Assembly (NCBI RefSeq): GCF_900110115.1
Contig: NZ_FOCM01000001.1
Coordinates: 124,001 to 188,000 of the forward strand
Length of the DNA stretch: 64,000 nucleotides
Source of the DNA: Palleronia pelagia
GTDB taxonomy: Bacteria; Pseudomonadota; Alphaproteobacteria; Rhodobacterales; Rhodobacteraceae
Direction: 5' to 3'
In this document: positions 36,251-45,459 of the stretch, piece after piece
Numbering within the stretch: the stretch's first letter is position 1
Layout: each line of letters begins with the position of its first letter
The notes under the pieces: generated by a model
Database searches by the model: none
What the model was told of the DNA's origin: nothing
Seen by the model: only the letters and a program-made list of their open reading frames with translations
Program-made: the position numbers and the translations under genes

Positions 36251-37057
36251 TCAGAGGAACCCTTCCTTGTCGAGCCGGCCGCGGATATGCGACACGATTT
36301 CCCCGAATTTCTGCGTGTTGACCATGTCGAGCGATCGGGGGCGCGGCAGATCGATGTCGATGACTTCGCCCACCCGGCCCGGATTGGCCTGCATGACGAA
36401 GATGCGATCCGACAGGATCACGGCCTCGGGGATCGAGTGGGTCACAAGAAAGGCGGTGGCGTCGCGCGCCTCGCAGATGCGCTGCAACTCGATATTCAGA
36501 AAGTCGCGGGTCAGTTCGTCCAACGCGGAAAACGGCTCGTCCAGCAGCAGGACCGCGGGCTCGGAAATCATCATGCGGCAGATCGCGACCCGCTGCGCCA
36601 TGCCGCCCGACAGCTCGTCGGGGTACTTGTTGCCCGCGGCCTCCAGTCCGACGAGCTCCAAGAGCTCCTGCGCGCGGGGCAGGGCCTTCTTCGCGGCCGA
36701 TCGGCCTTCGCGGATCGAAATCGGCATGACAATGTTCTCGATGGCGGTCTTCCACGGCAGAAGCGTCGCCTGCTGGAACATCATTCCGATATCGGCGCGT
36801 GGACCCAGCACCGGACGGTCGTCGAGCACGACGCGGCCGGCGCTCGGGGGCATCAGGCCTGCCATGATCTTCAGCAGGGTGGACTTGCCGCAGCCCGACG
36901 ATCCGATAACGCTTGCGAATTCGCCCTTGCCGAGGCTGAGATCCACGTCCGACAAGGCGAGGAAATCACCGTACCGCTTGGTCAGACCGGAGATCTCGTA
37001 GACCGGCCGGGTTTCCCCGGCCGGATCCTGTTCGACCTCTGCCGCCATCGCGGTCAT
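36251..37057 (-). CDS. ABC transporter ATP-binding protein
   Basis: A 268-aa ATPase. Walker A is GSSGCGKSTLL, the Q-loop MMFQQATLLPW, the signature ELSGGMAQRVAI, Walker B AVLLLDEPFSALDE, and the H-loop VTHSIPEA. The type is TauB/SsuB/ThiZ-like. ATG 37057 overlaps the binding-protein stop as ATGA; a start four codons earlier is possible. It works with the downstream permease and the upstream binding protein. Confidence 0.87.
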   Translation of the reverse strand: MTAMAAEVEQDPAGETRPVYEISGLTKRYGDFLALSDVDLSLGKGEFASVIGSSGCGKSTLLKIMAGLMPPSAGRVVLDDRPVLGPRADIGMMFQQATLLPWKTAIENIVMPISIREGRSAAKKALPRAQELLELVGLEAAGNKYPDELSGGMAQRVAICRMMISEPAVLLLDEPFSALDELTRDFLNIELQRICEARDATAFLVTHSIPEAVILSDRIFVMQANPGRVGEVIDIDLPRPRSLDMVNTQKFGEIVSHIRGRLDKEGFL

Positions 37058-38067
37058 TGGCCGTTCCACGTGGCGACGAAGTCGTTGGTGAACGCCGCGC
37101 TCAGATCGTCGAGCGGCGCGTCCAGAACACCGTTGTCCTGAAGGCTCTGGTGCCAGGCTTCCCAGTGCTCGGGCGGCTGGTAGCCGAAGCCCTGATCGGC
37201 ATAGGCATCGGTGGGCGTCATGCGTTCGACCACCGCATCCAGCAGCGCGCCCGCGAATTCGCGATCCTCGCCTTCCTGCGGATTGCCCGCCGCCATGTGG
37301 TCCAGCGTGGTCTCACTGTTGGCGGGGTCGGACATGAATTCCATGCCGCGGACCAGCGCGCGCCCGAAGCCTTCGATGACGTCCGGGTTCTCTTCCATGT
37401 AACCACGCGTCGTCGCGACGCCGTTGCCGAAGAAGCCCAGGAATTTCTCGGGTGTGATCTCGGTCAGTTCGATACCGCGGGACCGCAGGATGGCCGCGTC
37501 GCTGATCGCGCCGGCGTAGGAGTCGACTTCGTCGCGCAGGAAGGCCACCGCCGCGGTGCCGCCGTCGCCCACGGGCAGGAACTCGTAGCCCTCGCCCTCG
37601 GTCAGGCCCGCATCGCCCAAAATCGCGCGGGCAAAGGCCACTTCGGCCCCGTCCGCGGTGCCGACTCCCACGGTTTGACCTTCAAGCTCGGCCGGGTCGG
37701 TGATGCCGGTGCTCGACTCCACCAGAAGGCCGAACAGGCTCTTGGGATACATGTTGTAGATAAACACCGCGTCGAGATCGCGCGCCCTGGCGGCCAGAAC
37801 CGGTCCGGGACCGGGCACGCCGATCTGGGCCTGTCCGGCCGACATCGCCTGCAGCACGGCGCTCGAGCCGTCGACGGCCTGGACATCGACGCTCAGTCCT
37901 TCTTCCTCGAAATACCCCTCACCCGCGGCGGCCCAGATCGGCCCCCACAGGATCGCCGAAGGGTTCGGCACTGCCACGGTTACATCGGTCTGGGCCATCG
38001 CGGTCGTCGCGCCAAGCGTCATGACCGCCCCGCCGATGACTGCCCGTATTTTCGCGATCTTGGTCAT
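37054..38067 (-). CDS. ABC transporter substrate-binding protein (NMT1/THI5-like)
   Basis: A 337-aa periplasmic protein with a Sec signal (VIGGAVMTLGATTAMA, cleavage after AMA near residue 25). The mature part is SsuA/ThiY-like: ILWGPIWAAAGEGYFEEEG, AQIGVPGPGPVLAA, and DEVDSYAGAISDAAIL. GGAGGA lies 10 nt before ATG 38067. It heads the minus-strand operon of binding protein, ATPase, permease, GntR and ModA-like protein. Ligand unknown; homology to the operon at 29319-32867 is general, not close. Confidence 0.85.
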   Translation of the reverse strand: MTKIAKIRAVIGGAVMTLGATTAMAQTDVTVAVPNPSAILWGPIWAAAGEGYFEEEGLSVDVQAVDGSSAVLQAMSAGQAQIGVPGPGPVLAARARDLDAVFIYNMYPKSLFGLLVESSTGITDPAELEGQTVGVGTADGAEVAFARAILGDAGLTEGEGYEFLPVGDGGTAAVAFLRDEVDSYAGAISDAAILRSRGIELTEITPEKFLGFFGNGVATTRGYMEENPDVIEGFGRALVRGMEFMSDPANSETTLDHMAAGNPQEGEDREFAGALLDAVVERMTPTDAYADQGFGYQPPEHWEAWHQSLQDNGVLDAPLDDLSAAFTNDFVATWNGQ

Positions 38068-38109
38068 GTTGAATCCTCCTCCCAATGAGCGCGACGCAAC
38101 GGTCACGCT

Positions 38110-38160
38110 GACGCGATAATATACAAATTGATATAACGAGGCAAAAAATATATTATTTGA
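38110..38160. promoter_or_regulatory. AT-rich divergent promoter/operator
   Basis: An AT-rich island in GC-rich DNA (ATAATATACAAATTGATATA, then AAAAAATATATTATTT) between the divergent ABC operon and the dehydrogenase gene. TATAC..GATATA forms an imperfect inverted repeat compatible with a GntR-type operator. Bases of both -10 elements probably fall here. Confidence 0.45.
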
Positions 38161-38281
38161 GCGAGGCAACAGGGATCGGGCCTGAATAATCACGCGTCTT
38201 CGCCGTCCGGCACCTGGCGCAGCAGCCCGGCTTTCGAGCGACGCGCGGTATCGAAACCGCCGACCAAGCAGGGGAGCGACC

Positions 38282-39154
38282 ATGGGCGAGCGAATCGGGA
38301 TAGCGGGAACGGGACGAATGGGTACGGCCTTCGCCGAGAGGCTGGTCGCAACCGGCCACACTGTAACGGTGTGGAACCGCACCGCATCCGGCACGAAGCG
38401 GGCACAGTCGTCCGGGGCTTCCGTTGCCGATAATCTTTCCGCGCTGGTTGCGGTCTCGGATGTGATCCTCATCTCGGTCCGCGATGCCGCGGCGGTGGCT
38501 GCGGTGATTGACGGGCTGGCGGCCTCGGACCTGTCCGGGCGGCTGGTGATCGACACCAGCACGCTCCTGCCACCGGAAAAGGAACGTGCAGCCGCTCGCG
38601 TATCGGATGCCGACGGGGCCTTTGTAGATTGTTCCGTCGGGGGAACGGTCGCACCCGCTTTGAAAGGCGCTCTTCTGGGCCTCGCGGGTGGCTCCGACGC
38701 GGATGTGGCGCGGGCGAGGACGGTAATGGATCATCTGTGCAAGCGCGTGGCCCATGTGGGCCCTGTGGGCGCGGGGGCGCAGATGAAGCTGGCGGTGAAC
38801 CTTCCACTTGCGCTCTACTGGGCCGCGCTGGGCGAAAGCCTGTCGATGCTGCGCGGTGCGGGTTTGTCGGGCGAGGTCATCGTTGACCTGCTGGCGTCTT
38901 CGTCGGCCGGGCCGACGGTTCTTGGCAACCGTGCCGGGGTCGTTGCGGCCACCATCGACGGCACCGACCAGCCCGGCACCTTCGACATCGACGGGTTGGC
39001 GAAGGATTTGCAGCTGGCACGGGACTGGGCCGCCGCCAAGGGGGCTCAGGTGCCCTTGGCCGATGCCGCGGCGCGGGTCTACGACGCCGCGCAGGCCGAG
39101 GGCCTTGGCGGCTTCGACGGGTCGAGCCTGTCGCGTTTCGCCGCGCGGCGCTGA
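38282..39154 (+). CDS. 3-hydroxyisobutyrate dehydrogenase-family oxidoreductase
   Basis: A 290-aa NAD(P)-dependent beta-hydroxyacid dehydrogenase. The Rossmann motif is IAGTGRMGTAF (residues 7-17), the substrate-binding segment VDCSVGGTVAPALKG (115-129) and the catalytic Lys K169 in AQMKLAVN. The substrate motif is an altered form of the usual DAPVSGG, so the acid it oxidises may differ from classic members. It is divergent from the ABC operon and followed by a TauE/SafE gene 13 nt later. The three units probably act on related compounds. Confidence 0.82.
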   Translation: MGERIGIAGTGRMGTAFAERLVATGHTVTVWNRTASGTKRAQSSGASVADNLSALVAVSDVILISVRDAAAVAAVIDGLAASDLSGRLVIDTSTLLPPEKERAAARVSDADGAFVDCSVGGTVAPALKGALLGLAGGSDADVARARTVMDHLCKRVAHVGPVGAGAQMKLAVNLPLALYWAALGESLSMLRGAGLSGEVIVDLLASSSAGPTVLGNRAGVVAATIDGTDQPGTFDIDGLAKDLQLARDWAAAKGAQVPLADAAARVYDAAQAEGLGGFDGSSLSRFAARR

Positions 39155-39167
39155 CGTGCCGACGGAC

Positions 39168-39998
39168 ATGATGCCGATGGACCTGGTGCCGATTGTCCTG
39201 GCCTTGGCGCTGGCCGGGCTGGCCATCGGGTTCCTGGCGGGGCTTTTCGGCGTGGGCGGCGGCGCCGTTTCGGTGCCCGTATTCTTCGAGGTATTCCGCG
39301 CGACCGGCAGCCCCGAAACGATCGCCATGCCCATGGCCGTGGGCACTTCGCTGGCCATCATCGTGCCGACCGCGATTTCGGCCAGTCTGCAGCACGCGCG
39401 CAAGGGAACGGTCGAAGGGCGGGTCTTGCGGCTCTGGGCCCTGCCGATCCTGCTGGGCGTCGTTGCCGGCAGCGCCATTGCCAGCATCGCGGCACCCGCG
39501 GTCTTCCAGGGTGTCTTCGCCGCCGTTGCGCTGCTGCTCTCGGTGCGAATGCTGACCGGGGGCGCGGGGTGGCGGCTCTCCGACGACCTGCCGTCAGGTC
39601 CCGTGCTGTCCGGCTACGGTGCTGTCATCGGTCTGCTGTCCAGCTTGATGGGAATCGGCGGCGGCGCACTGTCGACGATGGCACTGACGCTGCACGGTCG
39701 CCCAATCCACGTGGCGGTCTCGACGTCTGCGGGGGTGGGCATCCTGATCGCCGTGCCCGGCACCATCGGCTATGCGGTGGCGGGCTGGGGCGCGCCGGGT
39801 CTGCCGCCAGGGTCGATCGGGTTCGTGTCACTGCTGGCCGTGGCGATCCCGCTGCCCGCGTCGTTGCTGGCGACGCGGCTTGGGGTATCTGTCGGTCACG
39901 CCCTGTCGCGAGAGGCGCTGACCCGGCTGTTCGGCGCGTTCCTCTTGTTGGTCGGCCTGCGGTTCGCCGTGGCGGTGATCCCGGGCCTTGGCGGCTGA
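39168..39998 (+). CDS. TauE/SafE-family (TSUP) membrane transporter
   Basis: A 276-aa membrane protein with about eight helices and the two internal repeats typical of the family: GLFGVGGGAVSVPVFF early and SLMGIGGGALSTMAL in the second half. The family exports or imports small anions such as sulfite, sulfoacetate or other organosulfonates. ATG 39168 is used; GTG 39156 is an in-frame alternative closer to the dehydrogenase stop. Association with SsuA-like binding proteins and a hydroxyacid dehydrogenase would fit organosulfonate metabolism, but this is inference. Confidence 0.82.
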   Translation: MMPMDLVPIVLALALAGLAIGFLAGLFGVGGGAVSVPVFFEVFRATGSPETIAMPMAVGTSLAIIVPTAISASLQHARKGTVEGRVLRLWALPILLGVVAGSAIASIAAPAVFQGVFAAVALLLSVRMLTGGAGWRLSDDLPSGPVLSGYGAVIGLLSSLMGIGGGALSTMALTLHGRPIHVAVSTSAGVGILIAVPGTIGYAVAGWGAPGLPPGSIGFVSLLAVAIPLPASLLATRLGVSVGHALSREALTRLFGAFLLLVGLRFAVAVIPGLGG

Positions 39999-40084
39999 TC
40001 GGTCGAAACCTTCTTCTGCCGAGGCTCCCCTTGCGAGGGTCGGGGCGTCAGCAGGCCCTCGGGTCGTGCGCCAGGTATTGTCAG

Positions 40085-40332
40085 GGGCCCATGTCCTGAG
40101 GCAGGGCAGGGCTGTGGCTAACCGTCGAGGATGACCCAACGCTCGCCTCTCCGCTACTTCAAGACCGGTCCGAAGATCATCCGCTCGGCAAGGAACGAGC
40201 CCTCTCCAGCCTATGCCATTTCAAGAACAACCGCGCCGCCGCTCTCGCCGAGTGGCACGGTCTCTGGGCGTAATAAGGGGCAGTGCCGATGTCCTGGCAG
40301 ACACCAGTCCGCATTGGTCTGACAGCACTCCC
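40085..40332 (+). mobile_element. IS6-family internally deleted remnant
   Basis: It begins with the 5' part of the transposase (QRSPLRYFKTGPKIIRSA) at about 40131. It then jumps directly to the 3' end (RNERSL-like sequence, TTCAAGAACAACCGCGCC, AEWHGLW in other frames), with about 500 bases deleted. The end ACCAGTCCGCATTGGTCTGA matches the copies at 18530 and 51290. Non-autonomous relic. Confidence 0.7.
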
Positions 40333-40364
40333 CTGTTTCATGCCAGGCAACGCCACGGCCGCAT

Positions 40365-41720
40365 TCATCCGTAGACCAATCGCGGTAGCCAGATGATGAC
40401 TTGCGGAAAGAGCATGCACACAGCGAGTCCCACGATTTGAAGGAAGAGAAAGGGCAGGGCCGAACGGAAGATATCGCCCATCGGGATCTCCGGAGGGGCG
40501 ACCCCGCGCAGGTAGAAGAGCGCGTAGCCAAATGGCGGCGACAGGAAGCTCATCTGCATGTTGACGAGGTAGAGCACCCCAAACCACAGAACCAGATCGT
40601 CGGGGTCGGCCAGTCCGAAGCTCTGCGCGCCCAATGCCCGGACGATGGGCACGAAGATCGGGACGCACAGGAGGAGGATTCCCACCCAATCGAGAAACAT
40701 CCCGAGGATCACGAGCAGCACCTGCATGAGAATGAGGATGCCCCAGGGGCCGAGCCCGGTCGCTGCGAGCGCTTCGTTCACGAATTGCTGCCCGCCTTCA
40801 AGGACATAGAGCCCGACGAAGATCGTCGCGCCGAACATGATCCAGATTACCATGGCCGAGGCTTTCAGCGTCGTCAGACAGGCCTCGCGTACGGTCGGCC
40901 AGTCCAGCTGCCGGTGAATCGCGGCGACGATGAACGCGCCGAAGGTGCCGATCCCGGCTGCCTCGACCGGCGTGGCGACCCCAGAGAAGATCACCCCCAG
41001 CACCACCACAATCAGCGCGATGGGCGCGGCCATGTTGCCGAGAAGGCGGAGTTTCTCGCGGTTCGACACCCGCTCCTCCACCGGGATCGGCGGTCCCAGC
41101 TGGGGGTTGATCGTACAGCGCAGTACGCAATAGCCGATATAGAAGGTCGACAGCATCAGCCCCGGGATAACCGCGCCGATGAACAGCTCGCCCACGGATT
41201 GCTCGGCGACGACGGCGTAGATTATCGCCAGGATCGAGGGCGGGATCAGGATGCCCAATGTCCCGCCCGCCATGATCGAACCCATCGCAATCTTTGGATC
41301 GTAGCCGCGCGACAACATGGCGGGCAAGGCGATGATCCCCATCGTGACAACCGCCGCCCCGATCACGCCGACCATCGCGGCCAGGATGGTCGAGGCCAGC
41401 ACCGTCGCAGCCGCAAGGCCCCCCTTCACACCGCCCAGAAGCTTGTAGATCACGTCGAACATGTCGTTGATGATGCCCGCCCTCTCGAGCATCGATGCCA
41501 TGAAAATGAAGAGCGGGATTGCCGACAGCTGATAATTCGTCATCAGCGGGAATATCCGCGATGGAACGATGTTCAGGGCGTTCGCGTCGCCCAGGATGAA
41601 CAGGAATACGCAGGCCAGCCCTCCGGTGACGAAGGCCAGTGGGAGCCCCGCCATGAGAAGCGCGAGGAGTGATCCGAACATGACAAGGGTGAGCCACCCG
41701 ATTCCAATCTCGATGCCCAT
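40365..41720 (-). CDS. TRAP transporter large permease (DctM)
   Basis: A 451-aa membrane protein with about 12 helices. DctM marks include PLFIFMASMLERAGI, AMSRGYD-like LPAMLSRGYDPKIAMGSIMAGGTLGILIPPS, and the late MQMSFLSPPFG. It is the ion-coupled transport subunit of a tripartite periplasmic system. Its start overlaps the small-permease stop by one base (41720). With the unusual small permease and the TakP-like binding protein it makes a complete 2-oxoacid-type TRAP transporter. Confidence 0.9.
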   Translation of the reverse strand: MGIEIGIGWLTLVMFGSLLALLMAGLPLAFVTGGLACVFLFILGDANALNIVPSRIFPLMTNYQLSAIPLFIFMASMLERAGIINDMFDVIYKLLGGVKGGLAAATVLASTILAAMVGVIGAAVVTMGIIALPAMLSRGYDPKIAMGSIMAGGTLGILIPPSILAIIYAVVAEQSVGELFIGAVIPGLMLSTFYIGYCVLRCTINPQLGPPIPVEERVSNREKLRLLGNMAAPIALIVVVLGVIFSGVATPVEAAGIGTFGAFIVAAIHRQLDWPTVREACLTTLKASAMVIWIMFGATIFVGLYVLEGGQQFVNEALAATGLGPWGILILMQVLLVILGMFLDWVGILLLCVPIFVPIVRALGAQSFGLADPDDLVLWFGVLYLVNMQMSFLSPPFGYALFYLRGVAPPEIPMGDIFRSALPFLFLQIVGLAVCMLFPQVIIWLPRLVYG

Positions 41721-43081
41721 CAGGCGTTCCCTCTCAGTTCAGCGGCCGCGCCGGGCGTTCCCCGGGTCGGCGGCTCTCCGCCCCGAAGGGCCCGGATGTC
41801 CTCGGACAGTTTCGAGACGCCCTGGAGCACCAGCAGCAGCCCGCCCAGCACCATGACCCATTTCATCGGCCAAAGGGGCACCTCCCATTCGTTGAAGCTG
41901 ATCTCGCCCCAGCGGATGTTCGGATCGGACCACTGGTTCAGACCGAATCCCGACACCATCTCACTGAAGCCGATATTGCCGCGCGCCCACTCGCTGACGG
42001 TTGAGTTGCCCGTCGGAACGGCCAGTGCGTCGAAGGCGAAGATATATGACGTGACCAGCAGCGTGCCGGCGAAGATGAAGAAGAAGACCGAGGTCAGCAG
42101 GTCGACCCAGGCCTTCCGCTTGCGGGGCAGGGGGGCGTAGAAGATGTCGACCCGTACATGGCTCTCGGTCAGCATCGCGTAGGCGCCCGCAATCAGGTAT
42201 TGCATCCCGAACATCAGATACATCGCCTCGTGCGCCCAGTTCGTCGGGCTTCCGAAGACGTAGCGGGCGATAACCTCGTAGTAGTACACGAAGACAGCGA
42301 TCACGGCCCAGTAGGCGGCGAATTCTCCTGCGAATAGCGACAGTCGGTCGATCCAGTTCGTTGCGTAATCCGCATCGGATTTCGGATCCTCGCCAGCTTC
42401 GGAGAGGGTCACTTCGTCTGTCGGCGTGAGACCGGTGTCGGGTTCCAGTCCGCGGTTCGCGCGGCGAACCAGGGACGGCAGAAGAATCGCGTCGACCACC
42501 ATGCCCGCCACGAGAAGGTAGAAGGCGATTTGCGCCACGCGGGCCCAGTAGGCCCGATCGCCGCGTGCCGCCGTCAATTCGCCCTGGACTTCGTCAAGCG
42601 TCGCGCGAGCTTCCGCCAGTCTTTCTTCGCCGCCCGAAATCGTATCCTCGGCGCGGGAAAGCCGACGCTCGGCCAGACGGGCCTGAACCGACCCCGTTTC
42701 CGCCTCGTCGAATGCGGTCTGCAACTCTTCCAGTTGCGCGCGCGCCTCCTCGATCCGCGGGCCTTCGCGCTCGACCGTGCGCTCGGCCATGCGAACCTCG
42801 TTGGCAAGGTTGGACACGACCGAGCGCGCGTCCTGCCCCTGGCTGTTGGCGATCAGGATCGCAAAGAACACCGGCAGGAAGAGGAGGCCCAACAGATTCT
42901 TGAGATAAAAGCGGTGCAGCCCGAGAATCCCGCCGGTGACGAGGATCATGTAGCCCAGAGCAACAGAATAGCGGCGCGGGCCACGTTGAGTGCGGCGGGC
43001 CATGACCATGGCGATCAGGGGAAAGACGATCAGGCCGATCCAGTAGAGCCAGTGCGGCAGTGTGAAGCTGAGGCCGGGCAT
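41720..43081 (-). CDS. TRAP small permease (DctQ) fused to TM2 and coiled-coil regions
   Basis: A 453-aa protein, more than twice the usual DctQ length. Residues 10-80 hold a TM2-like unit (GYMILVTGGILGLHRFYLKN, then a second helix LLGLLFLPVFFAILIAN). Residues about 85-180 form an Ala/Glu/Arg coiled coil (RTVEREGPRIEEARAQLEEL). After another helix and an acidic linker, the DctQ domain occupies about 245-430 (IARYVFGSPTNWAHEAMYLM, SHVRVDIFY). The start overlaps no neighbour; the stop overlaps dctM. The extension may tether or sense something at the membrane; function unknown. Confidence 0.82.
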   Translation of the reverse strand: MPGLSFTLPHWLYWIGLIVFPLIAMVMARRTQRGPRRYSVALGYMILVTGGILGLHRFYLKNLLGLLFLPVFFAILIANSQGQDARSVVSNLANEVRMAERTVEREGPRIEEARAQLEELQTAFDEAETGSVQARLAERRLSRAEDTISGGEERLAEARATLDEVQGELTAARGDRAYWARVAQIAFYLLVAGMVVDAILLPSLVRRANRGLEPDTGLTPTDEVTLSEAGEDPKSDADYATNWIDRLSLFAGEFAAYWAVIAVFVYYYEVIARYVFGSPTNWAHEAMYLMFGMQYLIAGAYAMLTESHVRVDIFYAPLPRKRKAWVDLLTSVFFFIFAGTLLVTSYIFAFDALAVPTGNSTVSEWARGNIGFSEMVSGFGLNQWSDPNIRWGEISFNEWEVPLWPMKWVMVLGGLLLVLQGVSKLSEDIRALRGGEPPTRGTPGAAAELRGNA

Positions 43082-43163
43082 AAGCGGGCACCTTTGGTCA
43101 CGGGAAAGGACGCCGCCCGAAGCTTTTGCTCCGGGCGGTAGGGCTATTTCAGGTCGTCTGGGA

Positions 43164-44261
43164 TCAAAGGTTCAGCGTCAGACCTTCGGTCAGCGCCGGA
43201 TCGACGTAGCCGAGCGAACCCGACTGCATGTAGTCGAGCTGGATCTTGAAGACCCGCGCCGCGTTCGGGTCGCGGTTGGCGTAGTCGAACCAGATCGGTA
43301 CTGCGATCTCTGTCATCAGGTCTACGTCATCCTGGCTCAGCCGCGTGACCTCGGTGCCGTCGGCCTCGAACTTGCCCCAGGCTTCCTGGTCGGCGGCCTG
43401 GATCGCGGCGTAATGCATATCGGAATAGACATGCGTCTCCATCTCGACGAACTGCTTCATCTGCGGCGAGAGCGCATCCCAGGCGGCCTGGCCCACGGTG
43501 ATGTCCATGATGTCGACCGGCTGGTAGAGCGACATGAAGCCCGGAGGGCCCATGACGATGTAGTCCGTGACCTGACTGAAGCCGAGCGCGTAGTTGACCG
43601 CGGGCCCGACATAATCGGCGACGTCGATCGTCCCTTTCTCGAGAGCCGGGAAAATCTCAGAGCCCGGAAGGACGGTCGTCTCTGCCCCGATCTCGGTGAA
43701 GACCTCGGCCACCATGCCACCGGGCAGGCGCATCTTGCGGCCCGCGAAGTCGTCGATGGACCGGATCGGCACCTTGGAATGGATGATGTTGGCGTCGTGG
43801 TGGACGGGGCCGACGAAATACATCCCCTGCGCGGCGTAGAGCTCGCGGGCGATGTCGATGCCGCCGAGGCCGTAGTAGAACGTGTCGAACTCGGACGGCT
43901 GACGCAGACCCAGCGGGATCGAGGTCAGGAACGTCGCCGCCGGGATGATGCCCTGCGCGTAGATAGTGAAGGGGTTCACCGCCTCAAGCACGCCATTTTT
44001 GACCGCGTCGTAGAGCTGGAAGTCGCCCACGACATCGTTGGCGCCAAAGGGCTGGAACGTCAGCTCGCCGCCCGTCTTTTCCTGTATCGAGCCGCACCAG
44101 TCGCGAAAGATCTGCAGACCAGCGCCGCCCGGCCAGGACGTCTGGATACGCCAGGTCGTGCCATTGGCCTGTGCGCCCGCGATATGCGGCGCAGCCAGTG
44201 CGCCGACTCCGCCCATGCCGATGGTCTTCAAGGCCGCGCGGCGGCTTTTCAAAACGGTCAT
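43164..44261 (-). CDS. TRAP transporter substrate-binding protein (DctP, 2-oxoacid type)
   Basis: A 365-aa periplasmic protein. The N terminus carries a Tat-like signal (SRRAALKTIGMGGVGALAAP). The mature start TTWRIQTSWPGGAGLQIF and the segment DDFAGRKMRLPGGMVAEVF with its ligand-binding Arg match the TakP/DctP group that binds 2-oxoacids or similar carboxylates. ATG 44261 follows GGGAGGA. It is first in the operon, 82 nt ahead of the small permease gene. The precise ligand is not determined. Confidence 0.85.
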   Translation of the reverse strand: MTVLKSRRAALKTIGMGGVGALAAPHIAGAQANGTTWRIQTSWPGGAGLQIFRDWCGSIQEKTGGELTFQPFGANDVVGDFQLYDAVKNGVLEAVNPFTIYAQGIIPAATFLTSIPLGLRQPSEFDTFYYGLGGIDIARELYAAQGMYFVGPVHHDANIIHSKVPIRSIDDFAGRKMRLPGGMVAEVFTEIGAETTVLPGSEIFPALEKGTIDVADYVGPAVNYALGFSQVTDYIVMGPPGFMSLYQPVDIMDITVGQAAWDALSPQMKQFVEMETHVYSDMHYAAIQAADQEAWGKFEADGTEVTRLSQDDVDLMTEIAVPIWFDYANRDPNAARVFKIQLDYMQSGSLGYVDPALTEGLTLNL

Positions 44262-44439
44262 AGTTATCCTCCCTATCCGTCTCCGAAATTCGCGCGGACA
44301 ATTATTGCTAAGAAATGGCCCATGCAGACCGATACTTGCGCCGCGCGCCCGGAGTGCGATGTAGTATGCATGTGGTGCGGGCTCTGAATAGCCCCGATGG
44401 AATATTCTTCTTTGGTATTTCTGCGGGACGCCTCCCTCG

Positions 44440-44745
44440 GGAAAGCGATGGGCAAGCACTTCGCAGCGCGCTGGCTGAACAACAGGGCGGAGAATTTGTA
44501 CCTGACGTTTCGACGAAGAGAGTGTGCCATGCTCCGGTTCCGGCGGATATGAAGTCGTCAGAAATCCGCCTCCGCCCACGCTTCGGTATCGAACCACTTC
44601 GACTACGAACGCAGTCTCTCGCGCCGACAGCAATTCAAACTGACCGGTACCGCCGCGCTCGCCCAGTGGTGTGGTTGCTGCGTGGGATAATGGACAGCAC
44701 TGCTGTCCTGCCAGAGAGCACTTCGTATTCGTCTGACGATATCTA
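44440..44745 (+). mobile_element. IS6-family 3' remnant
   Basis: The last third of the transposase is recognisable: WLNNRAENLYLTFRRREC, AHASVSNHFDYERSLSRRQQ, then the end TTCGTATTCGTCTGACG. Frames are broken by stops. It is the fourth IS6-type relic in the window and lies between the 2-oxoacid TRAP operon and matR. Confidence 0.7.
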
Positions 44746-45399
44746 GACGGCGTCGGATTTGAGGCTGCTGATAAGGTGGTGGAACTTCTCGCCCTGCACG
44801 GCGACGTGCGCACGGGTCGCGTTCTCGGCTGCGCGGGCATCGCCTTCGCGCAAGGCCGCAACAATGGTTTCGTGTTCGGACATGGATTGCCGCATGCGTC
44901 CGCGCAGCCGCAACTGCAGGCGTCGGAAGGGCGTCAGGCGGCGATGCAGCGCTTGGCACTCCTTTTCCAGAAATGCGTTGCCGGATTGACGGTATAGGAT
45001 CGCGTGAAAGCGCTCGTTCTCGGTGAAATACCCATCGGGATCTTCGGACCGCACTGCGCTCAGGCATCGCGCGTTCGCCGCTTCGAGCGCCGCAAGGGCG
45101 TCGTCGGTGATGCGCGATGCGGCCAGACGTGCGCAGACCGCTTCGAGCTCGGCCATCACTTCGAACATCTCGACCAATTCGGCCAGTCCCGGTTGGCGCA
45201 CAAAGACGCCGCGTCGCGGGATCTGCCTGACAAGGCCGGACAGGGCGAGGCGCTGGAAGGCTTCCCGCAGCGGCGTCCGTGAAACCGCGAATCGCTCGGC
45301 CAGCTGAACCTCGTCCAAGCGCTCTCCATCCGCCAGGGTGCCATCCAGTATCATGCCTTCAAGCGTCTCCGCGATCCGGTCCGCAAGCCTGAGTTCCAT
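44743..45399 (-). CDS. matR: GntR-family regulator of malonate catabolism (MatR-like)
   Basis: A 218-aa FCD-type GntR protein. The winged HTH spans about residues 5-70 (ADRIAETLEGMILDGTLADGE, FAVSRTPLREAFQRLALSGLV). The FCD domain contains MAELEAVCARLAA, NERFHAILYRQSGN and EHETIVAALREGD. ATG 45399 begins the conserved ELRLADRI; longer in-frame starts run into the operator. Divergent from the matPQM-AB genes with a palindromic TCTTGTATACAAGA between. In rhizobia MatR binds such a site and responds to malonate. Confidence 0.85.
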   Translation of the reverse strand: MELRLADRIAETLEGMILDGTLADGERLDEVQLAERFAVSRTPLREAFQRLALSGLVRQIPRRGVFVRQPGLAELVEMFEVMAELEAVCARLAASRITDDALAALEAANARCLSAVRSEDPDGYFTENERFHAILYRQSGNAFLEKECQALHRRLTPFRRLQLRLRGRMRQSMSEHETIVAALREGDARAAENATRAHVAVQGEKFHHLISSLKSDAV

Positions 45400-45459
45400 G
45401 GGATAACACCCCCTTGCTTGACCCGTGGTCAGCGAATTCGTCGACACCTTGCCGACAAG

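Noticed and set aside
40401-41672. 423-aa open frame antisense to dctM
   Set aside because: Arg/Asp/His-rich shadow; no domain, and the minus strand encodes a textbook DctM.
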